64,000 nucleotides of DNA, from the NCBI GenBank assembly GCA_028023455.1, contig JAQFVV010012422.1:9708337-9772336 (forward strand), written 5' to 3'. Within the stretch, counting starts at the first letter, position 1; each line of letters starts with the position of its first letter. A program made the translations under genes and the position numbers. Positions 61,309-64,000 of this stretch are shown here, piece after piece. The notes beneath the pieces were generated by a model, which did no database searches, was not told the origin of the DNA, and saw only the letters and a program-made list of their open reading frames with translations. Source of the DNA: Epiperipatus broadwayi (taxonomy: Eukaryota; Onychophora; Udeonychophora; Euonychophora; Peripatidae).

Positions 61309-62935
61309 ATATATCAATTATAATTTCATCATTTCCTGGAGCCTTTTCTTTCTTCATACACTTAATTGCATGTCTCACTTCTTCATTTAAAATTCTGGGC
61401 AATTCGGAAGATTTAATAGATATAGGAGGTACTTGTTCTTTATTACTATATAATTCTTGATAAAAATCTACCAATTTCATGATGTCATCTCTCTTTTTAG
61501 TAATAATTCCATCTTTTTTTCTTATTGCAGATATAAATTTCCTACCAATACCAAAATGTTGTTTAACATTTTTTGAGACTTTTATTTTCTTCTACAGCTT
61601 TCCATGCTATTTCACACTTATACTTTCTTACATCATTTTCAACTCTTTTTCATACCATTTTACAAAATTCGAAATATTCAATTCTTTTTAATACATCATT
61701 TTTGTATATCTTCATATTCCTTCTTTTCTTCATAAATTCTCTAGTCTCAGTAGAAATTTTATTAGTCAATTGCTGCTTTTTTCTACCAGCTATGTTTGTT
61801 GCAGTTTTTAAAAGTGTATCAGTTATTTTCATATTAATTTCATTCAAATCTGAATCATGTTCAAAATCTCCTAACACTTGAAACCTATTTGTAAGTTGTA
61901 ATTTAAATTCATTAGAATGTTTCTGAAGATTAGGAATATCAACTGTAAATATTGTTTTTCTTAATAATTTTTGTCTCTCTAGTTTTACATTAACACGTAA
62001 CTTACTCCTTACTAATCGATGATCACTTCCTGTGTTAAATTTATTAAGAACATTACAATCTTGAAATATGTATTTTCTGTTAGTCAAAATATAATCCAAT
62101 TCTGCTGTACCTTCATTTGGCTGCTTCCATGTCCATTTCCTTTTAACATTTTTCTCAAAAAATGAATTCATAATATAAAGTTAGTCTTTTTCTGCAAACT
62201 CTACAAGTCTATGTCCTCTCTCATTTCTATTACCATAACCAAAATTATCTACAGCAATTTCATCTTTCATTTGTCTACCAATTCTAGCATTAAAGTCTCC
62301 CATAACAATTTTAAAATGTTGTTTACTCTGATCAAAAGCCTTTTGTACATCCATATAAAAATCTTCTACTACTTCATCACTATGAGAACTTGTTGGGGCA
62401 TAAACCTGAATTATCTGCATTTCGTATCTGCTATTAAGTTGTATAACTAGTCTTGTCACTCTGTCCGATACACCATCAATCTCCACAATATTGTTCTTCC
62501 ACTTTTTATTTATAATGAATCCTACTCCACTTGTATTTCCAATATGTGTGCCTTTATAATAGAATATATGTCCACTTTTTAAATCAATTGTTTCTTCTCC
62601 TTTTCTTCTAACTTCACAAAGTTCAATAATGTCCCATTTAATATAAGACAGTTTATCTAATTCCTGCAATCTTCCTTCACTTGAAAGTGAAGGCCATGCT
62701 TTATTTTTGTCTGTCATAATTATATATATGTATTGGAAAAATATTTATCATTTACACAAACATTCATTCTGCCTTATCAAGCACTGAGAAGAAAGACCAT
62801 GGTGTTTCTTGATCTTAAACTCAGAGGTAAAAAGCCAATAAACTCACCATGTTGACTAATGCGTGTTGGTGAGCAGCCCATCCATCTTCGTATACTATAT
62901 GAATAATCACATATTAATAACAGCTGCAATGACAA
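61309..62935 (-). pseudogene. RTE-type LINE, 5' half (endonuclease), continuation of the split copy
   Basis: On the minus strand the leader runs from about 62935 to 62718 and matches 1530-1723. The endonuclease frame from 62717 reads MTDKNKAWPS, then LSSEGRLQEL, CEVRRKGEE, QVYAPTSSHSDE and GDFNARIG. After a stop at about 62181 it continues in the same frame with AELDYILTNRK and SDHRLVR. Compared with the copy at 1-1723 it lacks about 40 residues before LSSEGR, including the TYNCRS strand that usually carries an active-site Asn, so this copy's endonuclease is probably dead for that reason too. Frame breaks follow near 61650. The sequence reaches the ATAT target site at 61309 and resumes at 47936. 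Without the Gypsy the LINE would be about 3.0 kb, near full length. Confidence 0.92.
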
Positions 62936-63097
62936 AACATAAACATTACAAGCATAAAGCTAAACTAGTCAATATATAATTAAAATTACCCCAAATCCGA
63001 AATTCAACTAGACCAGCATAAAAAATAATATTAAAACCCAACCAAAGGTTTCACTGCTATAAGAAAACTTCTTAAGTGTAAAGAACTACAAAAACTA

Positions 63098-63132
<35 letters not shown>

Positions 63133-63140
63133 TATATATA

Positions 63141-63202
63141 TTTGTGGATAAGGGTTAATATTATATATATATATATATATAATATTAACCCTTATCCACA
63201 AA
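63141..63202. repeat. Perfect inverted repeat with TA centre
   Basis: TTTGTGGATAAGGGTTAATATT (63141-63162) pairs exactly with 63181-63202 across a self-complementary TA run, so the whole 62 bases can form one stem. Confidence 0.95.
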
Positions 63203-63244
63203 TCCATTCACTTTCCATCCACCCTTTAATATTAAAAGAACTCT

Positions 63245-63327
63245 TAAATAAGTTAATTGTTTCAGAATAATAAATTTTCAATCTTTATTATTGAAAATTT
63301 ATTATTCTGAAGCAATTAACTTATTTA
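63245..63327. repeat. 38-bp inverted repeat
   Basis: Arms 63245-63282 and 63290-63327 differ at one position, with a 7-base loop. It lies 42 bases after the previous hairpin. Confidence 0.95.
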
Positions 63328-64000
63328 AACCCTTAGGTACCTCGACGGCCATTTTGAATGTAAAAAAAAAATTACAGGACATATAATTTTAAATGAAATT
63401 TCTAATTTATTACAATAAATATAAATATATATATATATACATTTTTAGAAAGTGCAAATATGAAAGAATGTAATAAAGCTGATAAAATAGTCATTACCAA
63501 AAAAAAAATAATTAAAAAAGATTTTTTACATTTTTAAACATATTTATTTTTACATTGGTTCACAAATTCTCAATTTTGAAAGTTATAACTTAAAATTACA
63601 ATTTTATAGACAGCTTCATCACATGTGTCTCAAAATGCTGAAAAAAATGATATATAATATGTCTTACCTGAGATACTTTTTCTATGCAAAAATTACAAAA
63701 ACAGTGCGATTGGTAAGTTCCATTTTTACTAGCTGCCCTACATGTTCTACTTTTATAACAGAGTATATGCCAGAAATGTTTAGTTGTCCTTGCATGCAGG
63801 TATTTGTTAGAAATATGTTTGGTTTTTAGTGGGGAAAAAAAATAACAATTTACAAGATGTTGAGGACTTTAGTAAATTATATAGTAATGTATAGTATAAT
63901 ATTATTATATATTACACCTGGGTCTCATTTTACACAATAGATAGGTTCTTCAGAAAACACGCGCAAACGAAATCGTGCAAAAATAGACATAACATACATT
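63328..64000. other. AT-rich DNA without recognised genes
   Basis: No exon is supported. A minus-strand stretch at about 63790-63668 has several cysteines and ends at a possible GTAAGA donor, but I cannot assign a domain. Confidence 0.4.

Noticed and set aside
63668-63800. Possible minus-strand exon ending in a GTAAGA donor
   Set aside because: Several Cys and His are present but no clear domain or acceptor; evidence too weak.

Overview
The window is AT-rich eukaryotic (animal) DNA with almost no host coding sequence. Two short exons, each coding one laminin-type EGF repeat (38181-38315 and 41584-41712, + strand, about 3.3 kb apart), are the only host gene parts I can support. They have clean splice sites and the same intron phase, so much of the middle of the window is probably intron of a laminin-like (perhaps laminin alpha) gene. 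Long (TA)n runs, RTE-type LINEs with a short (ATG)n tail, tRNA-like SINE heads and long-LTR Gypsy elements would fit a mollusc, possibly a cephalopod. That assignment is inference from repeat style, not from a marker gene.

Layout. 1-3640: two RTE-type LINE pieces, an endonuclease half on the minus strand and a 5'-truncated but open reverse transcriptase on the plus strand. 3650-10457: AT-rich DNA with one very old LINE relic (about 6889-7345), a large inverted-repeat element (8683-9086) and a hairpin (10306-10457). 10472-25670: a 15-kb cluster of long terminal repeats (about 1.9-2.1 kb each) in both orientations, separated by non-coding internal domains of only about 430-505 bp that start with a tRNA-Lys-like primer site. 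25728-26485: a decayed LINE piece and a SINE head. 29292-33567: a G-poor 4.3-kb segment with TG...CA ends, perhaps a solo LTR on the minus strand. 38-42 kb: the two host exons, with an old minisatellite between them. 46527-62935: a near full-length minus-strand RTE-type LINE split by a 13.4-kb Gypsy/Ty3 element. 63-64 kb: two almost perfect hairpins.

The best preserved unit is the Gypsy element (47937-61308). It has two 2.93-kb LTRs that look over 99% identical, a 4-bp target duplication (ATAT), a 1.9-kb repeat-filled leader, an intact gag, and a pol frame with protease, reverse transcriptase, RNase H and integrase that is broken only by three in-frame stops. Gag and pol overlap in a -1 arrangement with a GTTAAAC heptamer inside the 28-base shift window. 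The interrupted LINE gives the empty-site sequence, so the insertion is resolved to the base.

The short-internal LTR family at 10-25 kb shares with the Gypsy element the sequence that abuts the LTR start (ACTGATA then TG-AAC) and a Lys-type primer site. It may be a non-autonomous relative moved by Gypsy-like proteins. I found no candidate host defence, CRISPR or other operon-like system here; the notable biology is retrotransposon structure.
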